A stretch of 64,000 nucleotides of DNA from JAMXLO01 sp963791495 (GCA_963791495.1 CAWBST010000023.1:310001-374000), one strand, 5' to 3'. Shown: positions 28,735 through 39,952, numbered from the stretch's first letter. The notes: generated by a model from the sequence alone, not told the origin. Translations and numbers: made by a program.

Positions 28735-29535
28735 CTACTTGACGGGTCCGCTAAGTTGAGGTGCGCCTTGGTAAGGCGCTAGAACGATTTGGGCTGAACT
28801 TGCCGGATGCGGCGCTGGCCCAAAGTTTAGCACCAACCAAATGCTTTCACCGGCTGATAGATTGGTTTTCTGTTGATGGGTCCCGAGGCCGTCTAGGAAG
28901 TAGGCTCCCTTGAGCAGATGCTCAATGTGAAAATTGTCGACCAGCTTGATCTGCTTCATGCTCATATCGTCCGCAGTGTAGTCGCTTGGACCAGGTGAGG
29001 TCTTGGTAATCACGACGTAGCACGTAATTGCGTTTGCATCATTTGCGCAACTGTAAAACCCCAAGTCTTCGGTCCTAGTCGTGGATTTGGTCGCGTCTAC
29101 TGCTTGCGCGTTGGAAGGGGCCTGTATCAAATCTAGAGTCGGACTGCCCGGACCTGATGCCGGAGCGGTTCCTGGCAGGATGGTTGCTTGCAACTTCTCA
29201 AAAACTCGCAGCTTACATTCGCGAATGTCTTTCAGCGCCGTCGGCAAGTCCTGTTGCAGGACGCCCTGATATTTGGACGAGGTCAAGTCCGCGGCCCCTG
29301 AGCCGCCAATTGTCGCTAGTCTGCGTGCTAGGCCGTTAAGCTCGGCGTGTATGTCGCCTTGCACCTTGCTCTGGCCAGCCTCGCCCTGCGTTGAAACGAT
29401 CCCGCATATTCGATCAGCCGTGTCTGAAATCGCAGCAAGTGCCGCAGGAGTGTCGGCCTGCGCACGATTAGGCTCAAGGCTGAGAACGAGCGGCAGGGTG
29501 CAAATGGCGAATCGTAAAAGGGATGCGAACTGCAT
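28735..29535 (-). CDS. Secreted hypothetical protein
   Basis: A 266-residue protein with a Sec signal peptide (LLRFAICTLPLVLSLEPNRAQA). The N-terminal half is helical (RICGIVSTQGEAGQSKVQGD, ELNGLARRLATI); the C-terminal half looks beta-rich (FYSCANDANAITCYVVITKT, GESIWLVLNFGPAP). Cysteines could form disulfides. No family recognised. It is the third distinct exported unknown in this half of the island. Confidence 0.65.
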   Translation of the reverse strand: MQFASLLRFAICTLPLVLSLEPNRAQADTPAALAAISDTADRICGIVSTQGEAGQSKVQGDIHAELNGLARRLATIGGSGAADLTSSKYQGVLQQDLPTALKDIRECKLRVFEKLQATILPGTAPASGPGSPTLDLIQAPSNAQAVDATKSTTRTEDLGFYSCANDANAITCYVVITKTSPGPSDYTADDMSMKQIKLVDNFHIEHLLKGAYFLDGLGTHQQKTNLSAGESIWLVLNFGPAPHPASSAQIVLAPYQGAPQLSGPVK

Positions 29536-29756
29536 GATCGGATTCTGTCATGTCGACAACGGGCGCGTCCAGGGGGCGCGTCCTTCACGGGCGGAAGTGA
29601 AGGAGCGTTTTCAGCCGTCAACCTAATCACCTGGCGCCACAGGGATCAGCCCAGGACCTTGCGCGCCGGGCAGCAAATCGTCTAAACGCCCCGCCCGCCA
29701 CCAGCGCCAACACTACCCACACCAGCACGACAAGCCCGACCACCGCGATGAGACAC

Positions 29757-29915
29757 AAGGCGAGGCCCGCGGGCTCCCCGGGAGCAGCCAAACTGCGAGG
29801 TCGCCGTGGGTCGGCGGCAGACCGGGGGGGCTGGCCTGGGGAGATCCCGCCCAGAGCCCCGCGGACAGTTTTGCAAATTTTGTCCTGGCCATCTTACCAG
29901 GAGCCAGGCCACTCA
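29757..29915 (+). repeat. Long direct repeat, copy 2 (partner at 19865-20035)
   Basis: Shares an identical 40-base block (29808-29847 = 19924-19963) and a flanking GCGGACAGTTTT...TCCTGGCCAT segment with copy 1. It marks the right edge of the secreted-protein module, just before the defence-like operon. Confidence 0.7.
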
Positions 29916-30386
29916 CTGTTGCTGGCGCTGCTGCGAAGGCTGGAGCCTGAGCTGATCAGATTTTGTTTCGCTAGCCTTGCGTTCGGCTTCTTCTTCTGAC
30001 ACCTGCCAAATCTGCACCAGCCAATATCGGTCTGGTCGTCGTCTGAGGTCGCCAGGCTGCTGATCGCGGGCAGCCCCAGCCGCCGATCGTCGCCCCCGGC
30101 AACTACGGGAGCCAACGAGCTTGCAGTGAGCCGCCACCCGCTCGCGGCTGCCCCGTCGAGCGCACGTTCGCCGTGACGAAACTGGGGGAGCCCGCCGGCG
30201 GGGCACCGACTATGTGCGAGTTCTTGTGCCGCAAGTAAATCAATGACCCCAGCCTCGACAGAGTGCTAAGGGTCCCCCCAGTGCTGCCTTGTGCCAATTG
30301 TTGCGGTGGGCGGTTGGGCGAACGGGCTGAAGGAATGCAAGCAACCTGAAGCCCCCCTATGGGGAGGGTGTGCCCAGGAGGGACCG
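29916..30386. other. Upstream region of the defence-like operon
   Basis: No convincing gene. It must hold the promoter of the operon beginning at 30387, but I see no clear -35/-10 pair or operator. The ribosome site AGGAGGG lies at 30376-30382. Confidence 0.4.
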
Positions 30387-33170
30387 ATGTTGGGATTGAA
30401 GCTCAGGTCTGAATTCACCGGGAAGATACTCCAGGGGACGCAGATCGATCTGACCAACCCAAAGAAGACGGGTGCCACCCAGGTCCCCGCCGAACAGTTC
30501 CTGGCGATCACTTATCCCACGACAGACCTGATTGGCATGCTGCGTGCGGCAGGACCCGGTCAGAGCCGCCCAATAGCCCTCATGGGAGAACGCGGTCTCG
30601 GCAAGTCCCACCTCCTTGGCGCCCTCTACCATGCGCTGACAGACCATGCCGCCACAAAGGCTTGGCTCAACTATTGGGCCGGTGTCCTCGGAGACGAGTA
30701 TGCGTATCTGGAGAACCTCCCCCTGAGGACGGGGTTGAAGGTCATCACGGCGAGCTTGCATCAGCAGCGTTACCCGTTCCTCTGGGACGTGTTGTTCGAG
30801 CAGCATCCGGACGGGAAAGTTTACAGGGCAATCTGGGAGCATAATAGCGCAACGCAAACAGCCGTCCCATCGATCGATATCCTGCTTCCGATGTTCGAAA
30901 AGCATCCAACAGCACTCATACTGGATGAGTTTCAGACCTGGTTCGACGGCCTCGTGGATACGCCTACCAGAAAGGACAAGACCTGGGCCTTCAACTTTAT
31001 CCAACTGCTCTCAGAGATCAGCAATCTTCGTCCAGACCTATTCCTTTTGGTTGTGTCGATCCGCAACGGCACGACCGACGCCTTCCAGCAAGTTCAACGC
31101 ATTTCGCCTGTCCTCCAGAATTTCAGCGGCGCTCATGCGAAGCGGGATCGACGCCAGCTTCTCCTGCACCGGATATTCGAAAACCGGCTGCAAGTCCCGG
31201 ACACCGATATCGACAAGCTGACCGAGGTCCATGTCACCGAGTATCTGCGCCTTGCGGAGGTGCCTTCCTCGCAACATGTGACTGCCCACCGCGATTTCAT
31301 CGAGACCTGGCCTTTCGCACCACATCTACTCCAGGTGCTCGAAGACCAGATTCTCATCGCCACCTCGGCGCAGGAAAACCGCGATCTCATCAAGATTTTG
31401 GCAGGCCTCTACAGGAGTCGCGGTGGTGTCTCACCGGTGCTTACGGCCGCAGACTTTCATATTGACGATGAGGAAAGTGGCATCGGGCCGCTGCTCGATT
31501 CCGTCAATAATCCGCAGCACCGCGCACTTCGCGACAAGGCGCGTCGCAACCGGGACGCTGTCACTGAAGCTATTGACAATCCCGCGAAGGATGTGCCGCA
31601 CCTGGAGGACATCATCGCGTCGCTCTGGCTGCGCTCCATTGCCGTGGGCAACATAGTCGGGGCTACGCGTGCCCAACTCCAGGCTGATTGCACGCGCGAC
31701 ACGCCCCTCGACGCGAATGCCTTCCCAGCCGAGTTCGATACCATTCTCGACAACAGCTTTAATCTGCATGAAGTCGGCGATCGGCTCGTCTTCCGTGAGG
31801 AAGAGAATGCCGAGGCGAAGCTGAAAGCGGCCGCACGCAATCCTAAGCTCTTCGCCGGCGGCGAAGACGAGACCCATCTCGCCAAGCAGATCCGGTATGT
31901 CATTTACGGCAATCCTGAATTGCCATTGCCCTATCGCGTAATCGCACTGCCGAAGACCTGGCTGACCGATCCCTGGAGTGGCCTGGCCCCGGAGGAACAG
32001 CCAGGGATGTGGGACAACCGGATTCCAGGTCACTAGTCCTACCCGAGACGCCGGACCGGTTGCATGAGCGTCTCGCGCAATGGCTCAAGGATCACCTTCA
32101 GCAGAGACGAAACTCCGTCCGCTTCGTCCTGCCGAGGGCCGATCTTCCGCCTGTGTTTAGCGACCCGTCGTTACTGTTTTTCGCCCGCGCCGTCGTCAAG
32201 GCACTCGAATGGCAGAATCAGGGCGGCGAATACGTCAAGCTGCCCGGTAGGTATCAGACTTTTCTGCGCAAAGCCCTGACGGACCGCTACGATTAGATTC
32301 GCCATACTCGCGGCGTGGGACAACCTCGCGCTTCGAAAATCCCGCTTCACCGAGGAGAAGCTGAAGGTCCGCGGCAGTGAGATCCCGAAGGCGATGGACG
32401 ACGTGATCGCCAATGACTTGTTCGAGCCGGAAACCTTCGCCGACTATGCGATCGAGGCAGCCAAAGCCGCTGCATCGGTCAAGAAGGTGCTCGATGAGCT
32501 CCGCGAGCCGCGCCCGGCGCCCGCCGACACCATCCCATGGCTGGGCGATTCACTGATGAAGGACAGGCTCATCTCGGTCTGTGCACAGGGCAAGATCACA
32601 ATCAACGTGCAAGATCGGGAGCGGCTCGAACGCAAGCCTGGCGAGGAGATCAAGCACGCTTACGCGCGCCTCCGCGGCCGGCTCCCGGATGGCAAGCAAC
32701 TGGAGAATGTGATCCTTGGCCTGCCCGGCACCGGGGCGGCCACACAAGGTGCGGCGGCGTCCCCTGCATCCCCGAACGGTGGCGGCTCCGGAAGCACCAC
32801 CTCGGCCGAAGGTGCGCAAAGCGGGCCGGTCATGCCCACCGACGGTGGCACGCCATTCCCGACAACAAATGGATCGGCGTCATCGTCGGGCGTGGCAGCG
32901 GGAGCGGCAGCGAGCCTGTTCGGCGACGGCCAGGGCGGGTCAGGTGCCTCGCCACTCAAAAGGACACCGCTCGTGGCCGCTAAACCCACCTCTGGCCTAA
33001 ACCTCGCGGGCCAATTGGAGCAATGGGCTATTGGCCCGGGCAGCCAGGTGCGGTCGGTGGTCATTACTCTCGATGTTGCAACCGGTGCCCAGGTAAAAAA
33101 GCTGCTGGAAAAACTACCTGACGGCATGATTTACGGTCTTTCACTCGATCGCGAGGATGGACCGGCGTGA
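30387..33170 (+). pseudogene. DUF499-type P-loop ATPase of a BREX-like operon, two compensating frameshifts
   Basis: The operon's first gene, start ATG 30387 behind AGGAGGG. Walker A GERGLGKS is at residues 67-74 and Walker B ALILDEFQTWFDG near 180. The frame is lost by one base near 32010-32030 and regained by one extra T at 32293-32294. Between them the other frame reads SLVLPETPDRLHERLAQWLK and on to LTDRYD. Repaired length about 928 residues, normal for this family. A Gly/Ser/Ala-rich linker spans roughly 32730-32960 before a short conserved C-terminal domain. Related ATPases act as BrxC/PglY in BREX phage exclusion. Name from family recollection. Confidence 0.8.
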
Positions 33171-34159
33171 TGGCGGCGCTTCCGCTTTCCCTTCTACGCG
33201 AGTTGCAGGCTGCTACTCCGGCCGCAGCGTGGAGCCTGCTCGCCTGCCATGCGCTCGAAGCTTGCGAAACGAACGGAACCGGCCTCTCGGCCGACACCGC
33301 GGCCAGAATCCGAGACGAGGCGCTGCGACCGCTGGACACGTGGCTGGCTGGCGCAGGCTGGGACCTCTGGTGCGAATTCGGCTCCGCTATGCCCCGGACC
33401 GCCGACCGCCTCGTTGAGTGGTGGGATGCGCTACCTACGGGCACGGGCGCCGCCGTTCTGATCCTGGATGGGCTGTCTCTTCGGGAACTACCATTGTTGC
33501 GCGAGGCCGCAGCGGCAGGTGGCTTCGCAATCATCGCGGCCACGGCCACCGCCGCGGAGCTGCCGGGCGACACCAACACATTCGCCGCGGCGTTGGGCGT
33601 CAGTGCCCGCAACACGCTCGCCAACAACCATCCGCCAACCGCGTTCCGTCTCAAGGGTGCGTGCACCGAGGTCGCGGATCTGCCCTGGAAAGATTGCGCC
33701 GCGCTGATCAAGGCGGAACCGCGGTGGGTGTTTTGGCACGCATGGCCGGATACGCGTTTTCACGACGGCAGCACCTTCCAGACGCTGGCGCGAAATGCCG
33801 CGAACACCTTCGCTGACCCCGCATTCTGGGCCTTTCTGAAGCGTCTTGCCACCGGGCGCCGCCTGCTCGTCACCTCTGACCACGGCTACGCCCATATCGG
33901 TGGCTTTCAGGATACCGAGGGCGACGCAAGGGCTTGGCTACGGGCCGCATTTGGCGGCGGCCGTATAGCGTCGGATGGTGAACTCGGTCCGTGGGCTCCT
34001 CCCTTAGCGCTCGCTCTCGCAGGCCGGCAGGGGCGCGTCCGCATGCCACTCGGCCGACGGAAATGGCCAGTCCCTGGCGGCAATGCGGGCCTCGGGCACG
34101 GCGGACTTACCTTGCTCGAAGCGCTCTCCCCCTTCATCGAACTCCGACCTCAGGACTGA
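33170..34159 (+). CDS. PglZ-like alkaline-phosphatase-fold protein
   Basis: A 329-residue protein; ATG 33170 overlaps the ATPase stop (TGATG). Metal-site motifs of the alkaline-phosphatase superfamily are visible: VLILDGLSLRELP near residue 98 and LLVTSDHGYAHIGGF near 235, as in PglZ domains of BREX systems. It is much shorter than standard PglZ (often 650-900 residues), keeping little beyond the catalytic domain. It likely acts with the neighbouring ATPase and methylase in phage defence. The frame is intact. Confidence 0.8.
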   Translation: MAALPLSLLRELQAATPAAAWSLLACHALEACETNGTGLSADTAARIRDEALRPLDTWLAGAGWDLWCEFGSAMPRTADRLVEWWDALPTGTGAAVLILDGLSLRELPLLREAAAAGGFAIIAATATAAELPGDTNTFAAALGVSARNTLANNHPPTAFRLKGACTEVADLPWKDCAALIKAEPRWVFWHAWPDTRFHDGSTFQTLARNAANTFADPAFWAFLKRLATGRRLLVTSDHGYAHIGGFQDTEGDARAWLRAAFGGGRIASDGELGPWAPPLALALAGRQGRVRMPLGRRKWPVPGGNAGLGHGGLTLLEALSPFIELRPQD

Positions 34160-34733
34160 ACGCATGCCCCGTGATGGCGCCACCATCTCGCCCAAGGACA
34201 AGCTTGCGCAGGAGATCGCCAAGGCGGTCGGCGCAGGGCGCCCGATTTCGGTTGAGACGGTCGACTTCTCCGACCCCAATCGCCCGAAGACATGCATTGA
34301 GGTGGATTTCCCGATCCTGGCAATCAATCAGATCGCACAGATTGAGGGGAATGCAGGCAAGCCAATTTACCAAATGTCGAAGTGGTGGGCGCGGCGCCGT
34401 TCCTCAGTCTTCCGCGCCATGCTGCTGGCCAGCGCGATGAAGGCGCCAGAGGACCCGACGCATGCCGCGAAGGTTGTATGGGATGCCTACTACGCCAACC
34501 ACCAGAAGAAGGGCGCCTTGAAGCACCTGCAGGTGGCAGACATCTTCATGGGCGGCGGTACCACACTGGTGGAGGGCTCCCGCCTTGGCATGCAGATGTC
34601 TGGTGTGGATCTGAACCCAGTTGCCTGGTTCGTCGTAAAGCAGGAATTCGCCAAGCCCGACCTGGATGCTGTGAAGCGCTTGCTCGCCGATGTCGAGGCG
34701 GAGGTGAGACCGCAGATCATGCCCTTCTATGCC

Positions 34734-34740
34734 TGTGAGG
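34734..34740 (+). repeat. IS21 target-site duplication, left copy
   Basis: TGTGAGG immediately before the IS left end; identical to 37273-37279 immediately after the right end. Removing the element and one copy rejoins TGT GAG GGA (Cys-Glu-Gly) of the methylase in frame. Confidence 0.88.
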
Positions 34741-34931
34741 TGTCAATCGGCGTTGAATATTGACCCTCGATCGGCGTCCAAAATTGACCCCTCAGCGCGT
34801 CGGCTTGTGCCGGTAGTCCATAGGGGGGACCCGCGCGTCGCGGAGTGCCCGCAGCGAGGCTGACGCAGCGGCGCGCGGGGGGTTCCTGTGGACCCACCGG
34901 TGCAAGCCCTGGTGGCAGGGTGATGCGCGCG

Positions 34932-35666
34932 TCAGGCGCGGTTCTTGAAGCGCCAGCTCTCGTTGCCCGTCTCGACGATGTCGCAGTGGTGGGTGAGACG
35001 GTCGAGCAGTGCGGTGGTCATCTTTGGATCACCGAAGACGCTCGGCCATTCGCCGAAGGCGAGATTGGTGGTGACGATGACCGAGGTGCGCTCGTAGAGG
35101 CGGCTGACGGTGTGGAACAGCAGCTGCCCACCGGCCTGGGCGAACGGCAGATAGCCGAGCTCGTCGAGGACGACGAAGTCCAGACGGGTGAGATAATCGG
35201 CGAGCCGTCCCTGGCGGCCTGCTCGCCCCTCGGCCTCGAGCCGGTTGACCAGATCGACGGTGTTGAAGAAGCGTCCGCGCGAACCGGCTCGTATACAGCT
35301 GCGCGCGATGGCGATCGCCAGATGCGTCTTGCCGGTGCCGGTGCCGCCAACCAGGACGAGGTTGCGCTGCTGCGCGATGAAGTTGCCGCCGGCGAGATCG
35401 CGCACAAGATTCTCGTTGATCGGTGTTCCGTTGAAGGCAAATTCATCGACATCCTTGGCGAGCGGCAGCTTGGCGATGGTCAGCTGGTATCTGATCGAGC
35501 GCGCCTGCTTCTCGGAGATCTCGGCCTTGAGCAGATCGCCGACAAGCCGCTGCGGTTCGTGCTTGCGCTTGATCGCGGTGGCCAGCGTCTCGTCATAGGC
35601 GCCCTTCATGCCGAACAGCTTGAGTTCGCCCATCATGTCGAGGACTTCGGTTCGCTCCATGCTCAT
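34932..35666 (-). CDS. istB: IS21 helper ATPase IstB
   Basis: A 244-residue AAA+ ATPase that assists IstA in strand transfer and target choice. Walker A is VGGTGTGKTH and Walker B LDFVVLDELGYLPF. The start ATG 35666 overlaps the istA stop (ATGA), the classic translational coupling of this family; MERTEVLD two codons later is an alternative. Intact. Confidence 0.93.
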   Translation of the reverse strand: MSMERTEVLDMMGELKLFGMKGAYDETLATAIKRKHEPQRLVGDLLKAEISEKQARSIRYQLTIAKLPLAKDVDEFAFNGTPINENLVRDLAGGNFIAQQRNLVLVGGTGTGKTHLAIAIARSCIRAGSRGRFFNTVDLVNRLEAEGRAGRQGRLADYLTRLDFVVLDELGYLPFAQAGGQLLFHTVSRLYERTSVIVTTNLAFGEWPSVFGDPKMTTALLDRLTHHCDIVETGNESWRFKNRA

Positions 35667-37180
35667 GCGCTCCTGAGTTGATCGTATCTGGCGCAATCGG
35701 CGACCGGCGCATGGCGCAGCGTCAGCGCATCCGGCGTGAGGATGCTGGCCGCCGGACCCGGATCGCGGTGCCGCGTGAGGATGTTGATGATCACATCGGA
35801 TGAGTGGACGCCCTCGGACATCGCCTGCGCGCAGGCAGCCTCAACCGCCGGCAATCCATCGGTCAGCACGGTGGCCAGGATGGCGACCATCTGGCGATCG
35901 CCATCATCGGACCCGGCGAGCTTGCGCCGCACCCGCTCCAGCGCCGCCGGCAGCACCCAGTCCCTGAACGGCGCGCCGTTGCGCAGCGCGCCCGGCTTGC
36001 GGGCCAGGACCGGCACGTAATGCCACGGGTCGTAAATCGTCTCGCCTCGACCGTAGCTGCGGCGGTGTTCCGCGACGATGCGGCCATCCTGGCGGATGAC
36101 GATCCGATCGGCGTAGGCATGGATCTCGACTGGCCGGCCGACCGCGCTGGCGTTCACCGAGTATTTGTTGTTGTCGAAGCGCACCAGGCAGGTCTTCGAC
36201 ACCGAGGCTGGCAGCGCGTGGAATCCATCAAAGCGACCACGATAGGCGACCAGCTTCGGCCGTTCCTCCTCGAACATGTCCCACACGGTCTGCTCGGGAC
36301 GTTCCGGATGCGGATGCGCCTTGGCGTAGGCGATGCATTTATCCGTCAGCCAGGCGTTCAGTTCGTCGTAGGTCTTGAACCGCAGCCTCGGGGTGAAGAA
36401 GCGTTCGCGCACCAGGCCAACCTGGTTCTCCACCTGCCCCTTCTCCCAGCCTGATGCCGGTGTGCAGGCAACAGGATCCACCAGATGATGGGCGCACATC
36501 TGCAGGAAGCGGCGATTGTATTGCCGGTCCTTGCCAATGAAGATCGTCTCAACCGCCGTCTTCATGTTGTCGTAGATGCCGCGTGTGCAGGCGCCCTTGA
36601 ACAGCGCAAAGGCGCGCTCGTGCGCATCGAACACCATCTCCTGCGTCTCGCGCGGATAGGCACGAATGAACATCATGCGGCTGTGGCACAGGCGGACATG
36701 CGCGACTTTGACCGTCACCGTCACGCCGCTCAGAACGACAATCTCGTGGCTCCAGTCGAACTGGTAAGCCTCGCCAGGCGCAAACGACAGTGGCACATAA
36801 GCCGCCGCCGTCTGCCCCGCGTGCGCCCGGTTCCAGCTCCGGGCGTAGCGCCGGACGGCGTCGTAGCCGCCGTCGTAGCCCAGCGCCCGCAGTTCTTCGA
36901 ATATCCGGATCAATGTCAGCCGCTCGCGCGCCGTGCTCTCCACGTTCGTGGTCAGCAGCCGGTCGATCTCGGCCTTCCAGCGGCCCAGCTTGGGGCGGGG
37001 CTGAACCTCCCGCTCATAGGAGAATGACGTCTCCCCTGACCGAAGCACCTTGCGAACCGTGTTGCGCGATACGTTCAGGTCGCGCGCGATCTCCTTGATC
37101 GACTTGCCCTTGACCAAATGCTCGCGTCGTATCCGGCCGATCGTCTCCACAACCAGCATCCCCCACCGCCCACTTCTCAT
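35663..37180 (-). CDS. istA: IS21 transposase IstA
   Basis: A 505-residue transposase, or about 498 if it starts at the second ATG (37159). The N-terminal helix-turn-helix reads KGKSIKEIARDLNVSRNTVRKVL. The DDE catalytic core includes YQFDWSHEIVVL (first Asp), GIYDNMKTAVE (second Asp) and EKGQVENQVGLVRERFF (Glu). The frame is intact, so with istB this element could still transpose. Confidence 0.93.
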   Translation of the reverse strand: MRSGRWGMLVVETIGRIRREHLVKGKSIKEIARDLNVSRNTVRKVLRSGETSFSYEREVQPRPKLGRWKAEIDRLLTTNVESTARERLTLIRIFEELRALGYDGGYDAVRRYARSWNRAHAGQTAAAYVPLSFAPGEAYQFDWSHEIVVLSGVTVTVKVAHVRLCHSRMMFIRAYPRETQEMVFDAHERAFALFKGACTRGIYDNMKTAVETIFIGKDRQYNRRFLQMCAHHLVDPVACTPASGWEKGQVENQVGLVRERFFTPRLRFKTYDELNAWLTDKCIAYAKAHPHPERPEQTVWDMFEEERPKLVAYRGRFDGFHALPASVSKTCLVRFDNNKYSVNASAVGRPVEIHAYADRIVIRQDGRIVAEHRRSYGRGETIYDPWHYVPVLARKPGALRNGAPFRDWVLPAALERVRRKLAGSDDGDRQMVAILATVLTDGLPAVEAACAQAMSEGVHSSDVIINILTRHRDPGPAASILTPDALTLRHAPVADCARYDQLRSA

Positions 37181-37272
37181 CGAAGCAGGCAGACCACAGG
37201 CCAGATTTCAGGGGGTCAATTTTGCACGCCGATCCCCCGGCTCAGGGGGTCAAAATTGCACGCCGAAACACA

Positions 37273-37279
37273 TGTGAGG
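37273..37279 (+). repeat. IS21 target-site duplication, right copy
   Basis: TGTGAGG, identical to 34734-34740. The methylase frame resumes directly after it. Confidence 0.88.
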
Positions 37280-39952
37280 GACCAGGCGGCGAGAAGGGTG
37301 TCTGGACGCGGTCAGCCGACAAAGAGGTGATGGACCCTGACTTCGACCCACTGATGCTGACACCGGAGGAACGGAAGAAGTATTCGTATTCAGGGCCGGA
37401 GGCGATTTATACGTTCTGGGCCAAGCACGGCCCCTGTCAGGTTACCGGCTGTGGCCACCGCACACCTATCATGTCCAGCAATGTGATGGCGGTGAAGACG
37501 CTGACGGTAAAGCGTTGGGCGCACGCGTGCCAGGCGTGCAGCAAACCCTTCGATATCGAAAGCGAGCAGGCGCGCATGGCGCCGGATGCGCCACTGGTGC
37601 TAGCTCCGGGCGAACGCGTCTTCGCGATGCCGGACAGAGCTGGTCGGGTGACCTGTCCGCATTGCGGGCATGCAGAGCAGGTGAAGCTGGTAGGCAAGGG
37701 CGAACGCAAGAAGATTGAGCTATCGCTTCTGGTGCATCCTTCATGGCTAGCGGGCGCGCCCAAGGCTGATGCAAGCGGACTGCTCTACGGTGGTTCGGCC
37801 CAGGATGATGTAGAAGGCACGGTACTTTGGAATACAGTGCGCGCCGCAACCATACAACTCTTGGAGGTGCGGGGCCCGCTGCCTGAAAACATCATCTGTC
37901 CGGAAACGGGTGATGTGATCCCGACAGGGAAGGCTGGAGGCACCGTGCCACGCCGATCGGCCTATGCGTGCTCGGCCTGCGGCACGGTGCAAGATATCCT
38001 GACTACAGTGAAGGCGTCCGGAAAAACCGGCCCAATGGCAGGCTATGCGGAGCAAGGCTTTTCGCCGAATCTTTGCCAGGGGAAGCTCCGCTTACAATGG
38101 ACGGTTCTTCATGGCATTCGGTGCTCTTTCCGCAAGACGCTATGATGCGGCCTGCGTTGAGTGGGAACGGCGCAAGAACGCAGATCTTGCAGATTGGTGG
38201 CCCCGATCAGAGCTTCCGTATGGTTTCATGACACACCATCAACAAGGTGGCGTACCGAACCATGGACACACTCACTGGTGGACCATGTTCAACCCTCGGC
38301 AGTTGCTAGTCCATGCGTCCTTGTTCCGGTCGATAATGACTGTCGGGGTGCATGATGCACTAGTAAGGGAGTTTGTTCTCGGTGCCTTTCAACAATATCT
38401 CAGAACTCAAAATATGTTTTGTATATGGGATATTGGTTACGACAAACTTGTTCCTCACATGGGTAACAATAACTATCATCCAAAGGCGACACCCGTCGAA
38501 AATTGTGTATTCGGGGCTCTTGGGCGCGGCAATTGGACGTCATGTGTTGAAGCAATTCTCCAAGGAGCCGAATGGGCGGCTGCCCCTTGGGAACCTGTGG
38601 CTACACAGGAGCTCCAGAGGAGCCATCCAGATTTGGCAGCAGGCTTGCAGGGTAAGAGTCAAAAGGTCAGCCCCAACGATGCAATGAACGGCGCTGTAAT
38701 CGCGCAAGGCTCAGCTACTGAGCTCGCCGAGCAACACCCTGCGTCGCTCGATCTTGTCATCACCGATCCCCCCTTCGGGGGGCTGCTGCATTATTCCGAG
38801 CTCTCAGATTTTTTTTACGTCTGGCTGCGCCTTGCACTGAAGCATCACTATCCCCGAGAATTTCTCCCCGACCATACGCCGAAGACGTTGGAAGCAGTCG
38901 CAAACCGAGCCCGACAACCAGACCCAGGCGAAGCCGATGCTTTCTACCAGCGCCTGCTGACCCAGTCATGGTGGGAGGCAGAACGTGTGCTTAAGCCGGG
39001 TGGTATCCTTGCCTTCACGTTCCATCATAGCGAGGACGAGCCGTGGGTCGCGGTACTGAGAATCCCTGTTTGACGCGGGCTTCTACCTAGAGGCCACCTA
39101 TCCAATTCGATCCGATGAGACAAAAGGCGAAGGCTCCAAGCCTGGCACTTTCGGCTCACAGCAGATAGAATTTGATATCATCCACGTTTGCCGTAAGCGC
39201 ACGGAGGCACCCAAGCCGGTCTCATGGGCGCGAATGCGACGCGAAGTGTTGACGGACGTACGGCAATTGCAAGGCCTGCTGGAAGCCCATGCTAGAGAGG
39301 GCCTGCCAGTAGCCGACCTCGCTGTCATCCGTCGTGGCAAGGCGCTTGAATATTTCTCCAGGCACTATGGCCAAGTTTTCAAGAACGAGGACGAAGTCAT
39401 CAGCGTCAAAGAGGCCATTCTTGGCATAAACCAAATTCTCGATGAGGGTGCCACCAGCGCCGATATACCACCCGTAGATGCTGAGCCTTATACTCGCCAG
39501 TTCCTTCGTATATTCCTCGCGGCACCAGAACAGAAGCGAGATCAGATGCAGAAATTCCTTCGCGGCACTGGAAGCGGCCCGGACGAGTTTCAGACGCGTG
39601 GCTGGTGCACTGAGACGGCGAAAATTTATCACCTCACCCCCCCGCTGGAGATCGCCCGCGCCTGGCACAGCCGGCATAAGCGCAATCTGGAGAGTGACTA
39701 CGACCAGGCGATGGTGCTGATCGGTGCCTGCCACCCGGGTAGCGCACTTGATGCGAATGACACATTGCGCAACCCAAACTTCAAGCCGCATCCCGCCTTG
39801 CGGCCGCTGTTAGAATGGTTCGAGCAGCGGGGCCATACGCCAGGCATGCGGGATGCGTCGAAGCTGGCCAAACTGCGCTTCGATGCATGGCAGAAGGCAC
39901 AGCCGCAGAAGCCGCCAACTGCGCAGATGTCGCTCTTCGAGGATAGGTAATC

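Larger units (their letters stand above)
34741..37272 (-). mobile_element. IS21-family insertion sequence, complete (2532 bp)
   Basis: Ends TGTCAATCGGCG (left) and, reversed, TGTGTTTCGGCG (right), with 7-bp TGTGAGG duplications outside. Extra copies of a GGGGTCAA(A)ATTGCACGCCG-type repeat lie just inside the right end (37208-37265) and related ones inside the left, the multiple terminal repeats typical of IS21. Carries istA and istB in the usual overlap. It is inserted in the methylase gene in the antisense direction. Confidence 0.93.
34164..39950 (+). pseudogene. DUF1156-type DNA methylase (PglXI-like), split by IS21 and two frameshifts
   Basis: Starts at ATG 34164, four bases after the PglZ-like stop. 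The N-terminal part has YQMSKWWARRRSSVFRAML and SAM motif I (IFMGGGTTLVEGSRLGM, SGVDLNPVAW). An IS21 element enters after IMPFYACE at 34740, and the gene resumes at 37280 with GPGGEKGVW. The second part has four zinc-type cysteine pairs (CQVTGC, CQAC, CPHCGH, CSAC) and the catalytic LVITDPPFGG at 38755. Extra single bases near 38085 and 39058 break the frame again. Repaired length about 1080 residues. DPPF/Y methylases modify adenine N6 or cytosine N4. Confidence 0.85.
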
